Shown one piece after another: positions 5,867 through 6,152 of a stretch of DNA of 6,152 bases. Under the pieces are notes generated by a model that saw only the letters and a list, made by a program, of their open reading frames with translations, did no database searches and had not been told where the DNA came from. Source of the stretch: Chloroflexota bacterium. Lineage in GTDB: Bacteria > Chloroflexota > Dehalococcoidia > DSTF01 > RBG-16-68-14. The stretch covers positions 1 to 6,152 of the forward strand of contig JADFNZ010000096.1 in NCBI GenBank assembly GCA_022563135.1, written 5' to 3'. Each line of letters starts with the position of its first letter. Position 1 is the stretch's first letter. Made by a program: the position numbers and the translations under genes.

Positions 5867-6152
5867 ATGAACGCGTACACCAAAGGCTTTAGTATCGTCG
5901 TCTGGATTGGGATCGTGGCCAATGCTCTCTTCTGGGTGCCGGCACTCGTTCACCCCGATACGATGATCAAAATCCTTGACATTGACGAGGACTTCTACAC
6001 CATCTGGCTTCGCAATGTTGGGATGCTGCTTATTCTGGTGGCCATCTTCAACGCGGCAGCCGCGATTGCACCCGGCCGATACCCGCTCGTCTCATGGCTG
6101 GTCGTCGCCGTCCGGCGCCGCCAGCTCGTTCCAGGCCGCGCGGCCAAGCTTG
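5867..6152 (+). CDS. Small membrane protein, partial at the window end
   Basis: This open frame starts at ATG 5867, with GATGAGG (5855-5861) as a ribosome binding site 5 bases upstream, and continues past the last base, so at least 95 codons are present. The first hydrophobic segment is at about residues 9-27 (SIVVWIGIVANALFWVPAL). A second is at about 53-69 after the polar stretch KILDIDEDFYTIWLRN, and a third begins near YPLVSWLVVAV (75-85). It resembles small multi-helix inner-membrane proteins of unknown function. It is on the same strand as the peroxidase fragment, 45 bases downstream, with no terminator between, so the two probably belonged to one operon. After residue 85 the frame becomes Arg-rich and stops looking like a membrane helix, which may indicate a frameshift near 6115 or simply a cytoplasmic loop. 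Confidence 0.65.
   Translation, partial: MNAYTKGFSIVVWIGIVANALFWVPALVHPDTMIKILDIDEDFYTIWLRNVGMLLILVAIFNAAAAIAPGRYPLVSWLVVAVRRRQLVPGRAAKL

Noticed and set aside
6146..6151. AAGCTT at the window end as a cloning boundary
   Set aside because: Another AAGCTT lies within the peroxidase reading frame at 5429-5434 and neither homology break coincides with such a site, so no link to cloning can be shown.
1..6152. CRISPR arrays, tRNA or rRNA genes, insertion sequences, defence or biosynthetic systems
   Set aside because: I looked for regular repeats, tRNA-like cloverleaf sequence, transposase motifs and terminal inverted repeats and saw none that could be supported.

Overview
The window is high-GC bacterial DNA with five recognisable genes and one short piece of a sixth. 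Strand-mixed gene order, ordinary bacterial promoter boxes and a class III cyclase joined to zinc ribbons and an AAA/STAND ATPase suggest a soil-type bacterium. The cyclase and the ABC-F protein look most like those I associate with Chloroflexota. The first ORF resembles a family I associate with Planctomycetes. These lineage guesses come from memory of the families, not from a search.

Layout from left to right: (1) 1-145, a leader with a 7-bp inverted repeat; (2) 146-751 (+), a conserved protein of unknown function that keeps its family-like N-terminal part but ends in an unrelated tail with one membrane-type segment; (3) 791-2692 (-), an intact ABC-F ATPase with a promoter that predicts a leaderless mRNA; (4) 2780-3649 (-), an intact NADP-type short-chain dehydrogenase with a strong ribosome binding site; (5) 3650-3885, a divergent intergenic region with several small dyads and a perfect TATAAT box; (6) 3886-5343 (+), zinc ribbons, cyclase domain and ATPase, broken just after the Walker B region; (7) about 5252-5821 (+), the C-terminal half of a DyP-type heme peroxidase in a different frame from the cyclase; (8) 5867 to the end (+), the start of a small membrane protein that leaves the window.

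The clearest oddity is that three genes are broken at two points, near 620 and near 5252. At each point the family-like sequence stops abruptly and something unrelated starts, once in frame and once out of frame. Codon use also looks less GC-rich after the second point. The simplest explanations are a chimeric metagenomic assembly or clone, or real deletions or rearrangements. Read coverage would separate these.

The genes do not form an obvious pathway. ABC-F and the dehydrogenase lie in tandem and could be partly co-transcribed, although ABC-F has its own promoter. The peroxidase piece and the membrane gene could once have been one operon. I find no CRISPR array, tRNA, rRNA, insertion sequence or convincing new system. 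The points most worth following are the two junctions, the predicted leaderless ABC-F mRNA and the unusual substrate-specifying positions of the cyclase.
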